In this document: one piece after another, positions 25,567 through 33,480 of the stretch | Layout of the letters: each line of letters begins with the position of its first letter | Position numbering within the stretch: position 1 is the stretch's first letter | DNA from: Panacagrimonas sp963975245 | GTDB lineage: Bacteria > Pseudomonadota > Gammaproteobacteria > Nevskiales > Nevskiaceae | NCBI GenBank assembly: GCA_963975245.1 | Contig: CAXBFJ010000002.1 | Span: 372,001 to 436,000 of the forward strand | Reading direction: 5' to 3' | DNA: 64,000 nucleotides | Translations under genes and position numbers: made by a program | The notes under the pieces: generated by a model | The model's database searches: none | What the model was told of the DNA's origin: nothing | Seen by the model: only the letters and a program-made list of their open reading frames with translations

Positions 25567-26119
25567 GCCAGAACATGCTCATCGCTCCCTGCGGGGCGAA
25601 TCCACCCATAAATCAGGTGGCGCGAGTGGTCCGCGTCGAGCCGCAGAAAAATCGCCTCTGGCTCTCCTTCCCCGAGCTCAAGCGCATTCCGAAGCCATAT
25701 GACCTCGCGCGCATCCGAGCGTCCATGGACGCTGGTCACGTCTGCTCGATTGCAGATGTCTCGAAAAGCAGTGTCTTGGCTTTCCCGGATGCGTCTGAGC
25801 GAACCAAAGCTCGATGTGAGGAGGCCATGCGGTCCATTTCGTACGTCCTGGAGAACGAGGATCAGTTCTTTGACGAGACCAAGCGGGCCGCTCTGATGCG
25901 TGAGCAGGCTTCGATCGCAGGAGTGAACCTTTCCACCATCTACAGGTACGTCGAGCGGTATTACTCGGGCGGCAGTACCAAACTCGCCATGGTGCCGCGG
26001 TACCGCTCAGTGACGCCTGGAGACAATCAACCCGAAGGTCAAAAGCGGCGAGGCAGGCCTCCCCGAGAAAAGCCGCCGGAGGGAGAGACGGCATTCATAT
26101 TTACAAAACGGCGCTCACC
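25554..26119 (+). pseudogene. tnsB: TnsB transposase, 5' fragment (split by a transposon)
   Basis: The first about 188 codons of tnsB, starting inside the tnsA stop (GTG/ATG region at 25554; start MVTISQNMLI). It contains the DNA-binding N-terminal helices (IAGVNLSTIYRYVERYYSGG) and the basic linker QKRRGRPPRE, which precedes the catalytic core in TnsB proteins. The frame then runs into the left end of the inserted element at 26120 and stops at 26144. The missing core is found at 37007-38606 in the same orientation. Without rejoining, no active TnsB can be made. Confidence 0.85.
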
Positions 26120-26312
26120 TGCGCGGCTCCGCCGTGCGAGTTGATCGGTTGACGCCATTTAATCTGCGCACCGACGCCATGCCAGCTGAGCACCGGTATC
26201 AAGACCCTGCGCGGCGACGCCACCAGGCTGCGCACCGGCGTCAAGTCGCTGCGCAGTGGCACCAGCTTCCTGCGCAGTGGTGCCACGCTTTTGCGCATCC
26301 CCGCCGAGCTAC
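26120..26312. repeat. Left-end array of 21-23-bp repeats
   Basis: Nine imperfect units start at 26120, 26142, 26165, 26187, 26208, 26229, 26250, 26271 and 26292; the last five start TGCGC and are exactly 21 bp apart, two helical turns. Most units read TGCGC-3 to 5 bases-G-x-x-[GT]CC. They fill the space between the element end and the istB stop codon and are the probable IstA-binding sites. Confidence 0.8.
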
Positions 26313-27049
26313 TGCCCACCCTCCGACTTGAGCTTGCGCATCGACTCGCCCTTGAGGGCGATCTTCAGGCTCGAATGCACGAGCCGATCGAGCAACGCAT
26401 CGGCCAGCGCGGGATCATTGATGAAGGCGTGCCACTCCTTGACCGGCATCTGCCCGAGCACGATCGTCGAGTGCGTGCCGACCCGATCATCGAGCAGTTC
26501 CAGCAGGTCGGCGCGACCGCGATTGGTCAGTGCGGTCAGGCCAAAGTCGTCCAGGATCAGGAGCTGGACCTTGGCCACCTGGTTGCGCAGCTTCGTGATG
26601 GAGCCGTCTTCGTGCGCGATGGCCATCTCTTCGAGCAAGCGCCCGAGCCTGCGGTAAGCCACGGTGATGCCCTTGCGCGCCGCTTGCACCGCAAGCGCGC
26701 AGGCCAGCCAGGTCTTCCCCGTGCCCGTCGGGCCGGTCATCAGTAGGTTCATCTGCTTATAGATCCACGCGCACGTCAGCAGATCGGCGAAGGTCGCCTT
26801 GTCGATGCCGCGGCCCGACCGGTAGTCGATAACCTCAGGTACGGCCTGCACTTTGAGCCGCGCGTTGCGCAGGATGCTTTTGAAGCGCCGCGTGTCGCGG
26901 TAGCTGATCTCGGCGTCCACGAGCATCTGCAAGCGCTGCTCGAAGGACGCGCCGAGAAATGCGGACTGCGACATTTGCTGATCCAGCCCTTCGGCCATTC
27001 CGAAGAGGCGCAGCGCGCGGAGCTGTTGGGCGGTATTCATGATGGTCAT
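26309..27049 (-). CDS. istB: IstB-type AAA+ helper ATPase of transposition
   Basis: From the ATG at 27049 the protein has 246 residues, the usual IstB length. It opens MTIMNTAQQLRALRLFGMAE, has the Walker A motif LLMTGPTGTGKTWLACALAV, Walker B LLILDDFGLTALT and sensor RVGTHSTIVLGQMPVKEWH. IstB binds DNA, forms an ATP-dependent assembly and directs IstA to the target, as MuB does for MuA. It follows istA by ten bases on the minus strand. The ORF upstream of the ATG is in istA and is not used. It ends inside the last terminal repeat unit. Confidence 0.93.
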   Translation of the reverse strand: MTIMNTAQQLRALRLFGMAEGLDQQMSQSAFLGASFEQRLQMLVDAEISYRDTRRFKSILRNARLKVQAVPEVIDYRSGRGIDKATFADLLTCAWIYKQMNLLMTGPTGTGKTWLACALAVQAARKGITVAYRRLGRLLEEMAIAHEDGSITKLRNQVAKVQLLILDDFGLTALTNRGRADLLELLDDRVGTHSTIVLGQMPVKEWHAFINDPALADALLDRLVHSSLKIALKGESMRKLKSEGGQ

Positions 27050-27059
27050 TCGGGGGGCC

Positions 27060-28595
27060 TCAGGATTCGTAGGTCTTGGCGCCGCGCACGTTGTCGTGGC
27101 CGGGCAGTGGCTCATCGTCACTGGCGCCGCGCAATGGCGTGCTCTCGATCCGGCGCTGGAGCATCGAGCGCACGGACGACACCGACGTGGTGGAGATGCG
27201 AAGCGCGCGATGGCAGGCAGCATTCAAGCGCTCTGGGCCGTATTCCTTGGCCATGCCGCGCAGGCCGCGCATCGCCTGCATCGACAACGCCGGCCGCCGA
27301 TGCGTGTCGATGTGCTTCTTCACGAAGGCACTGATCCAGGGGCCTGAGCGGTCCGCCCATGCGATCAGTTCCGCCCCCTGATCCTGGGCGTAAGCCCGAT
27401 GGGACGCGGGCTGGTGCTCTGGGAAGGTCGTGCAGCCACCCTTGTGGGCATTACGCAGATGGGTCGCGATCGGGAAGTGATCGTCTTTCGCGTACACCTC
27501 GACCTGTCGGGCGGTCGCGCGGATGCGTACCTTGGCCCCGATGTAGGTGTACGGCACCGAGTAGTGATGCTCGTCCCACAGGACGTGGTAGTCCTGGGCC
27601 ACCGTGACGTTGAGCTTCCAGTCTGCGTACTCGAAGGGCAATTCCGGCAACGCCTTGAGTGCAGGACGGTCCAGCTCTTCGAAGAGCTGGTTGCGGCTTT
27701 TGCCGCCGTGACCGCGCATGGGTTTGTCGTTCATGCGCACCAGCAGTTCAGCGATGGCGGCGTTCAGCTCCTCGATGGACGTGAAGACCCGGTTGCGCAG
27801 CCGCGCCAGTATCCAGCGCTGGGCGAAACGCACGCCGACCTCGACGGCGGCCTTGTCCTTGGGCTTGCGCGCCCGCGTCGGCATCACGATGCAGTCGTAG
27901 TGCTGCGCGAGCTTGCTGTAGGTGAAATTGATGATGTGGCCCTCGGCCACCGTCACCCGGTCCACCGCAGACTTGAGGTTGTCAGGCACCAGCAGCCTGG
28001 GCACGCCACGGTAAAACTCCAAGGCGCGCACATTGGCCTCGCACCAGTTCGGCAGGCGCTGCGTTGCGCTTGCATACGCGAAGGTCTTGCGGCTCGCGCC
28101 CATCACGGCCACAAACAGCTCGACCGGCGTCTTCTCCCCGGTCTTCGTATCAAGGATGCTCGGCCGCTTGCCCGAGTAGTCCAGAAACAGTCGGTAGCCT
28201 GGCGCATGCGGCTGGCGCATGACGATGCCCAGCGAGCACTCGTAGCGGTCGTAACGCCGCCGGAATTCGGTTTCCGACATCGCGTCACTGCCGGCCGCGT
28301 CCGCATATTCCTCGTGCATCAGCAGCAAGGTCACGCCCGGCCGACGCAGTTCGGCATGGACATGGGCGAAGTCGGGCTCGGCAAAGGCCTTGCGTGCGAG
28401 CTGACGGCCGTTGTTGAGCCGCTCCTCCAAGGCCCGGTCCGTCAGAACCGCGACCCCATTCCAGTCTAGGCCCTCCTCAGCCAGGCGCGTCCGATAGCGG
28501 CCCGCCGTGTTGGGCGAGACTCCCCCTGCTCGTCCGACTTCCCGGTTGGAGAAGTCGGTGGTGAGCAGTAGGCGACACACATTCCTCAGATTCAT
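27060..28595 (-). CDS. istA: IS21-family transposase IstA
   Basis: A 511-residue DDE transposase. An N-terminal helix-turn-helix (FSNREVGRAGGVSPNTAGRY) is followed by the RNase-H-like core with Asp in YRLFLDYSGKRP, Asp in RLLVPDNLKSAV and Glu in DKAAVEVGVRFAQR, and a C-terminal Mu-like barrel (HHYSVPYTYIGAKVRI). It cuts and joins the element ends. The length and order are those of standard IS21 IstA. It is unusual in being one part of a longer element that carries unrelated genes behind its promoter end. istB lies directly downstream. Confidence 0.93.
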   Translation of the reverse strand: MNLRNVCRLLLTTDFSNREVGRAGGVSPNTAGRYRTRLAEEGLDWNGVAVLTDRALEERLNNGRQLARKAFAEPDFAHVHAELRRPGVTLLLMHEEYADAAGSDAMSETEFRRRYDRYECSLGIVMRQPHAPGYRLFLDYSGKRPSILDTKTGEKTPVELFVAVMGASRKTFAYASATQRLPNWCEANVRALEFYRGVPRLLVPDNLKSAVDRVTVAEGHIINFTYSKLAQHYDCIVMPTRARKPKDKAAVEVGVRFAQRWILARLRNRVFTSIEELNAAIAELLVRMNDKPMRGHGGKSRNQLFEELDRPALKALPELPFEYADWKLNVTVAQDYHVLWDEHHYSVPYTYIGAKVRIRATARQVEVYAKDDHFPIATHLRNAHKGGCTTFPEHQPASHRAYAQDQGAELIAWADRSGPWISAFVKKHIDTHRRPALSMQAMRGLRGMAKEYGPERLNAACHRALRISTTSVSSVRSMLQRRIESTPLRGASDDEPLPGHDNVRGAKTYES

Positions 28596-28822
28596 CCCGC
28601 GTTCTCATCGATTGACACCTCCAGAAAGAGGCGTGAGGGAGGCCCTCACTCCGGCGGCGGGAAAAGGCGCATCGCACGGCCCGGGACGGGCCGCTGTCCT
28701 TGACACCGCCGGAAGCAGAAACGAGAATGCAGACTCAAGGTTCAGTTGAAGCTGCTCGAGACCCACGCCCGGCAAGGCGTGGGTTTTCTCGTTGTGCTGC
28801 CCGAAACGTACCGCTACCGCCA
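28596..28822. other. Leader between the Ner-like gene and istA, with hairpin/terminator
   Basis: About 225 bases. ACCCACGCC (28761-28769), CGGCAA, GGCGTGGGT (28776-28784) is a 9-bp perfect hairpin followed by TTTTCTC on the plus strand, so a plus-strand terminator that could keep outside transcription from the passenger genes. TTGACACC occurs twice (near 28610 and 28697). Confidence 0.5.
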
Positions 28823-29119
28823 TCAGCAGAAGACCGGGCTGAGCGAGCCACCTTCTATGCAGTCCAGATTCCGTGACACGGGGGATCGGTCATCACCACC
28901 TGCGCCATCTGGATATCGATCAGACCACAGGCTGCTGGCCACAACGCCGAGCTTGTCGGCAATGGCCGATTCGATCCGCCGGGATCGCCGGTACCCCTGG
29001 CTCACGCTGGTCACCGTCGTGCCGGCCACGCCCAGTTCGCGAGCGACTTCGGCCAGCGAGCTGCCGGCGAGCCGAAGGCGCATCTTGATCCGTTCGTGTT
29101 GTTTTAGGGCTGGGCGCAT
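28823..29119 (-). CDS. Ner/Nlp-like winged-helix regulator
   Basis: A 98-residue protein of the Ner family (phage Mu Ner, SfsB/Nlp). The helix-turn-helix reads LAGSSLAEVARELGVAGTTV, followed by the family stretch SVSQGYRRSRRIESAIADKL and LWSDRYPDG. In Mu, Ner is the first gene of the early operon and turns down early transcription before the transposase genes A and B. Here the gene lies directly before istA and istB on the same strand and is divergent from an XRE repressor, the same order as in Mu. It probably limits istAB expression. Confidence 0.8.
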   Translation of the reverse strand: MRPALKQHERIKMRLRLAGSSLAEVARELGVAGTTVTSVSQGYRRSRRIESAIADKLGVVASSLWSDRYPDGAGGDDRSPVSRNLDCIEGGSLSPVFC

Positions 29120-29130
29120 GCGTGATATCG

Positions 29131-29146
29131 TCAGGGGAAGTCCTGA
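29131..29146. promoter_or_regulatory. Inverted repeat between the Ner-like and XRE genes
   Basis: TCAGG (29131-29135), six bases, CCTGA (29142-29146) sits in the 45-base divergent gap. It is a plausible site for the XRE repressor, the Ner-like protein, or both. Confidence 0.45.
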
Positions 29147-29164
29147 GACTCACAATAAGCAGTT

Positions 29165-29602
29165 ATGAGTAAGTTGTCAAGCGAAGACGATAATCTCGTC
29201 ATGGGGCGCCGGTTGATGGCCGTCCGGGTCGCCAGCGGGCTCACGCAAGCTGATTTTGCGGACAAGCTGGGCCTGTCCCTGCGCGCCTACGCCAATTACG
29301 AGCGCGGCGAGCGGGAGATGCCCACGGCGCTATTCAGATCGCTGTGCGAGACGTTCCGGATCGATCCCCTGTGGCAGCTCACCGGTCCCGGTGAAGATCC
29401 GGTTCTGGTCGGTCGTCGCGTCCTCGACATGGAATTGATGGAGGGCGTCATCCGCCTCATCGAGGAGTGGCTGACCAAGCACCGTCGCACGCTCAAGCCC
29501 GACAAGAAGGCGCGGGTGATCCGGCTGGGCTACGAGCATTGCATCACTAAGGGCGAGATCGACGCGACCCATCTGCGTGAAATGCTGTCCGTCGCGGCCT
29601 GA
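29165..29602 (+). CDS. XRE-family repressor, Mu c-like position
   Basis: A 145-residue protein with an N-terminal Cro/CI-type helix-turn-helix: RRLMAVRVASGLTQADFADK, then LGLSLRAYANYERGEREMPT. The C-terminal 60 residues are helical (VIRLIEEWLTKHRRTLKPDK) and may serve for dimerisation. It is divergent from the Ner-istA-istB operon with 45 bases between the starts. By analogy with Mu, it would keep the transposase silent. The ribosome site before the ATG is weak. A membrane-protein gene follows four bases after its stop. Confidence 0.85.
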   Translation: MSKLSSEDDNLVMGRRLMAVRVASGLTQADFADKLGLSLRAYANYERGEREMPTALFRSLCETFRIDPLWQLTGPGEDPVLVGRRVLDMELMEGVIRLIEEWLTKHRRTLKPDKKARVIRLGYEHCITKGEIDATHLREMLSVAA

Positions 29603-29606
29603 TCCG

Positions 29607-30251
29607 ATGACCGATCGTCATGCTCCGGGGCGCAACGCTCTGCAGGAAGAGCCGCCCGAGGGCAACGCCGGGACTCGCTGCAAGATTGTCTCGCTGCGCA
29701 CTGACCAGCAGTCGCCGCCACCGGAGCGACTCGACCCGCGGCTGGAAGAGATGCGCCGCATCCTCGCGGAATCCAAACCGCTGGACAGCCTCTATTCTGA
29801 CGACGAAGTGATCGCCGACGAGGGCAAGTTCCGCAAACGCTTCGGTCCGGGATTTCGCTGGAATCGCCGGGATCGGATCGGCCTGATCGCACTGAAGAAT
29901 CGATACGACCTGACCGACCCGGAAATCCAGTTGTTCCAGCACACCGGCAATCTGCATCGGTCGGTGTTCGGAGTGCGCCTTACGGCGAGCCCTTGGATCG
30001 CCCTGTGGGGCGGCGCGCAGATCGCGGTGTTCGGGTTCCTGTTCCTGGCCCTACTGCTCGCCGCTTCGCCGAATCTCGTCACGGCACCGGCCAAGGCAAT
30101 CAAGCCGGTGCTGGCGCTGCTTGGTCTGTTCGCTTTCTGCTGCGGGCTGTACTGGATGTATGTGAAGCCCTGGCTGCTGCGGCGGCGGAAGGAACGCCAG
30201 CAGGGCTTGCAACAAGCGGCGGCGTTCCCGGTGAATCGCCGTGCGCGGTGA
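29607..30251 (+). CDS. Membrane protein of unknown function
   Basis: A 214-residue protein from the ATG at 29607. Residues 1-125 are hydrophilic and charged, then two transmembrane helices follow (IALWGGAQIAVFGFLFLALL and PVLALLGLFAFCCGLYWMYV), with a basic C-terminal tail (LLRRRKERQQG). It begins four bases after the XRE stop and looks co-transcribed with it. No family is recognised. A role as holin-like, exclusion or anchoring protein of the element is possible but unsupported. It is the last gene before the passenger operon. Confidence 0.6.
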   Translation: MTDRHAPGRNALQEEPPEGNAGTRCKIVSLRTDQQSPPPERLDPRLEEMRRILAESKPLDSLYSDDEVIADEGKFRKRFGPGFRWNRRDRIGLIALKNRYDLTDPEIQLFQHTGNLHRSVFGVRLTASPWIALWGGAQIAVFGFLFLALLLAASPNLVTAPAKAIKPVLALLGLFAFCCGLYWMYVKPWLLRRRKERQQGLQQAAAFPVNRRAR

Positions 30252-30342
30252 GCCCAAGCCTTAAAAGGATCCGCACCCCTCAGACGGGTAATCGCGGGCC
30301 CTCAGATACGCGGCACCGAGATCGTTCTGCTGCTTCCGAATA

Positions 30343-30362
30343 ATATTATAGTGATGTAATAT
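30343..30362. promoter_or_regulatory. Inverted repeat before the MarR-efflux operon
   Basis: ATATTA (30343-30348), eight bases, TAATAT (30357-30362), in an A/T-rich patch 14 bases before the marR start, where the promoter must lie. This is a good candidate for the MarR operator. Confidence 0.6.
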
Positions 30363-30375
30363 CAATGCCACGCTC

Positions 30376-30903
30376 ATGAAAACAAAAGACCGCCTGCTCG
30401 CCGTCGACGCCAGTGCCAAGGGCTGGCGCGAGGGCGTTCCCGAGTTCTCGATCGAGGATGTGATGCTGATGCGGCTGATCCGCGTCGCCAGCCTCGGTAT
30501 CACCGCGTTCATTGATCCGATCCTGCGACCGACCGGTCTCACCGAAAGCTCCTACCACACGCTCATCGTGGTACTGGCCAGCGGCGACGAAGGCACGACA
30601 CCTTCGACGCTGAGCGAGCAGGTCGGCCAGAACCACGCGAACATGACGCGCATCCTCAGCGTGCTCGCTGCCGAGAAACTGGTTCGAGTCAGCCAGGACG
30701 TGCGCGACGCGCGACGCCGCCGCATCGTCGCAACGGCCGCGGGCCGCACGCTGGTCCGGACCTATGCAACGCGGTTCGAGCCGATCGTGAAGGTAGCGTT
30801 CGCGAGTCTGAGCGCGGCGGATAAGCGCGCGCTCCAACGCACGCTGCGCTCGCTCATCGAGTCCATGGACGCAGCAGAACGCATGGTGGGACCGGCCGCG
30901 TGA
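30376..30903 (+). CDS. MarR-family regulator of the efflux operon
   Basis: A 175-residue winged-helix protein: PTGLTESSYHTLIVVLASGD, the helix-turn-helix TPSTLSEQVGQNHANMTRIL and the wing DVRDARRRRIVATAAGRTLV. It is the first gene of a four-gene plus-strand operon, its stop overlaps the FadL-like start (GTGA), and a palindrome lies in its promoter. MarR proteins of RND operons lose DNA binding when a toxic hydrophobic compound or fatty acid binds, so this is likely the local sensor of the pump substrate. Confidence 0.88.
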   Translation: MKTKDRLLAVDASAKGWREGVPEFSIEDVMLMRLIRVASLGITAFIDPILRPTGLTESSYHTLIVVLASGDEGTTPSTLSEQVGQNHANMTRILSVLAAEKLVRVSQDVRDARRRRIVATAAGRTLVRTYATRFEPIVKVAFASLSAADKRALQRTLRSLIESMDAAERMVGPAA

Positions 30904-32396
30904 CCGGCCGCCTGAGCCGCGACCGGCTGCGCCGGTCGAGGCGAACCGCCGGCTGCGTGGTCCTATTGCTTGCAGTCGAGGCCGCTGCATCGAATGGCAT
31001 GAACGCGCCCGGTACCGGCGCGGTGCAATTGGGCATGGCCGGCGCGGGCACGGCCCTGGCGTCGGATGCCTCGGCCACCCTGCGCAACCCGGCAGCAGGA
31101 GCCTGGCTGGGTAACACCCGCACCGCTGAACTCGGTATCGCGATTCCCGACGGCGGTTTTCGAGTCGGACCGCTCGGCGAGAATGCGCCCTTCGGACTGC
31201 TCGACCTGAAGCCTGGACGCAACACATCCGTCACCGGCGTATTCCCCATTCCGTCGTTCGCTCGCAACTGGCGCCGGGACGACCGGACCGCCGTCGGCTG
31301 GGGCGTTTCCGCCTCGGGATTGAAGGCGCTTTCGGAAGGAGGATCGGCCACCCTGGCGCGCGGCCTGCCGACGCTCGACGCGCGCTGCGATGGCGATTTC
31401 GGTGGCGGGCAACCGCTGTCAGCCCTCTCCGACCCGTCGGGGCTCTGCGGCCGCAGCGGCACGACGCTCGGCGTGGACCTCACGCAGGTCCTCGTGTCTG
31501 CGCACTGGGCGTATCGCGTCTTGCCGAGCCTGTCGGTCGGGATCGCGCCGGTATTCGCCGCGCAAAGGATCGAAGTACGCGGGCTCGGGGCATTCGCGGC
31601 GTTCTCCAAGTTTCCGGAGCGCACAACCAACCGCGGGTTCGACTATTCGTATGGAGGCGGTGCGCGGATTGGCCTGCTGTGGGAGCTGGGCCATGGAATC
31701 GGAATCGGAGCGGCGTACCAGACGCGCCTGTACCAGACGGAGTTCGAAAAGTATCGCGGTGCCATCATCGGCGGATCGCTGGATTTCGCGCCGGTGCTCA
31801 ACCTTGGCCTGCAGTTTCATGTGATCGACGGCCACCGCTTGTTCCTCGACTACGAGCAGGTGCGCTACGGTGATATCCGCCCCCTGGCCAATCAGGTCGA
31901 GCCGCAGCGTTTCACGGACAACTGCTTCGTTCCGCGCTTGTTCACACGCAACTTCGAGAGCCCTCCGGCGCTCGACGCCTGTCTTGGCGCCAGCGGCGGC
32001 CCTGGATTCGGCTGGGACACGATCGATGTCTACAAGATCGGTTACCAGGGCGAGCATGACCGGCTGACCTGGCGGGCCGGACTCAGCTGGGGCGGAAATC
32101 CGGTGGTACGCGACCAGACCTTGCCGAAGATCTTCGCGCCCGCCATCACGGACCGCCATGCGGCGCTCGGCTTGTCCTGGAAGCTCTCGCCACAACTCGA
32201 ACTGGGTTGGGCTTTGATCTACGCCATCAAAAACACGATCCGCGAATCCAACACCTTCAGCAACGCGACGCCCACGGCTTTGCAGGGCGAGCTTCTGAGC
32301 TTCGACGTGAGCAGGGATCCTGCGGATCAGACCATCGATACGCACATCAGCGTCTGGCAGTCCCAGTTCAGCCTGACGTGGAGTCTGGGGGAGTAA
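30900..32396 (+). CDS. OmpP1/FadL/TodX-family outer-membrane transporter
   Basis: A 498-residue protein starting at GTG 30900, overlapping the marR stop. A hydrophobic export segment (CVVLLLAVEAAAS) is followed by the FadL N-terminal hatch sequence AVQLGMAGAGTALASDASAT and NPAAGAWLG, a beta-barrel with many aromatic girdle residues, and a C-terminal strand ending FSLTWSLGE. FadL proteins let hydrophobic compounds (fatty acids, aromatic solvents) through the outer membrane. Finding one where an RND operon would normally have TolC is unusual. The stop overlaps the adaptor ATG by one base (TAATG). Confidence 0.85.
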   Translation: MTGRLSRDRLRRSRRTAGCVVLLLAVEAAASNGMNAPGTGAVQLGMAGAGTALASDASATLRNPAAGAWLGNTRTAELGIAIPDGGFRVGPLGENAPFGLLDLKPGRNTSVTGVFPIPSFARNWRRDDRTAVGWGVSASGLKALSEGGSATLARGLPTLDARCDGDFGGGQPLSALSDPSGLCGRSGTTLGVDLTQVLVSAHWAYRVLPSLSVGIAPVFAAQRIEVRGLGAFAAFSKFPERTTNRGFDYSYGGGARIGLLWELGHGIGIGAAYQTRLYQTEFEKYRGAIIGGSLDFAPVLNLGLQFHVIDGHRLFLDYEQVRYGDIRPLANQVEPQRFTDNCFVPRLFTRNFESPPALDACLGASGGPGFGWDTIDVYKIGYQGEHDRLTWRAGLSWGGNPVVRDQTLPKIFAPAITDRHAALGLSWKLSPQLELGWALIYAIKNTIRESNTFSNATPTALQGELLSFDVSRDPADQTIDTHISVWQSQFSLTWSLGE

Positions 32397-33469
32397 TGAA
32401 GCGTCCCGTTCTCGCCGCCGTGCTGTGCTCGCTACTATCTGCAAGTCTTGCGGCCTGCGGCGATCCTCAGCCCCATCCGGCGCGTGTGCCCTCCGAGCAC
32501 GATCTGCCGACCCTGCGCCTGGCCACCGAACGGCTCGCCGAGGACTACCAGACCGTGGGCACGGTGGTGTCCGACGAGCGGGTCGAAATCAGCTCGCGCC
32601 TTGCGGCCTATGTCCGCGCCATCAGCGTGCGCGAAGGCGAGCGCGTCCGCCGTGGCCAGATGCTCGTGCAACTCGACGCTCGGGATCAGGAAGCGGCCGT
32701 GCAGCAGGCGCAAGCCCAGCGCGCGATGCGTGAAGCCGCGCTGCGTGATGCCGAACGCACCTTGGTGGACACACAGACCTTGTTCGCCCGCGGACTGGTC
32801 GCCGACGCCGCGCGACGCAAGGCGCAACTGGAACGTGATACGGCCGATCAGGCTCTGCGCAACCAGGATGCGGCGTTGAGCGCAGCGCAGGCGCAACTCC
32901 GCTATGCCGAGATCCTCAGTCCGGTGGAGGGCGTGGTCGCCGAAAGACCGGCACGGGCAGGCGATCTGGTGACGCCGGGCCGACCCCTGCTGGTGGTGGA
33001 ATCGGATACGGCGCTGCTGTTCGAGACGGCGGTGGCGGAATCGCAGGTGCAGCGCATCGCCGTCGGCGACGTGGCGCAGGTGAGCATCGATGCCACGAAG
33101 CAAAGCTATCGAGCGACCGTGCTGCGGGTGGTTCCATCGGGCGATCCGGTGACGCGGCGGTTCACGGTGAAGCTGCAACTGGACGACGCGGCGGGCCTCA
33201 CGCCAGGACTGTTTGGACGCAGCCGGTTCAGGGTCGGCCAGACCGACGGCCTGCGGTTGCCGAACGCCGCGCTGGCGCAGCGCGGTGGACTGACCGGCGT
33301 TTTCGTGGTGAGCGAGAAAGACCGGCTCGACTTTCGCTGGGTGCGCACTGGACGAAGCGATGACGCCATGACCGAAGTCACGGCGGGGCTTCAGGCCGGT
33401 GAGACGGTGCTGGCGCGAGTGCCCGAGAGCGTCCGCGACGGTGATCGCCTGAAGCGGCAGGCGCCCTAG
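32396..33469 (+). CDS. RND efflux periplasmic adaptor (membrane fusion lipoprotein)
   Basis: A 357-residue protein from the ATG at 32396, which overlaps the previous stop. The N-terminus VLCSLLSASLAACGD has a lipobox, so it is anchored to the inner membrane outer leaflet. It has lipoyl-like halves (ISSRLAAYVRAISVREGERV and AEILSPVEGVVAERPARAGD) around a hairpin of about 80 residues (QQAQAQRAMREAALRDAE), then the beta-barrel domain (AVGDVAQVSIDA). It links the pump at 33481 to an outer-membrane channel. The stop is 11 bases before the pump start. Confidence 0.92.
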   Translation: MKRPVLAAVLCSLLSASLAACGDPQPHPARVPSEHDLPTLRLATERLAEDYQTVGTVVSDERVEISSRLAAYVRAISVREGERVRRGQMLVQLDARDQEAAVQQAQAQRAMREAALRDAERTLVDTQTLFARGLVADAARRKAQLERDTADQALRNQDAALSAAQAQLRYAEILSPVEGVVAERPARAGDLVTPGRPLLVVESDTALLFETAVAESQVQRIAVGDVAQVSIDATKQSYRATVLRVVPSGDPVTRRFTVKLQLDDAAGLTPGLFGRSRFRVGQTDGLRLPNAALAQRGGLTGVFVVSEKDRLDFRWVRTGRSDDAMTEVTAGLQAGETVLARVPESVRDGDRLKRQAP

Positions 33470-33480
33470 CAGGCCAGGGC

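Noticed and set aside
27399..28469. Long plus-strand ORF of 356 codons opposite istA
   Set aside because: It is the antisense of the istA reading frame; istA has full domain motifs.
28596..28745. Second terminus of a simple IS21 element directly upstream of istA
   Set aside because: No TGCGC repeats in inverted orientation occur there; matching repeats occur only at 36.9-37.0 kb, so the element includes the passengers.
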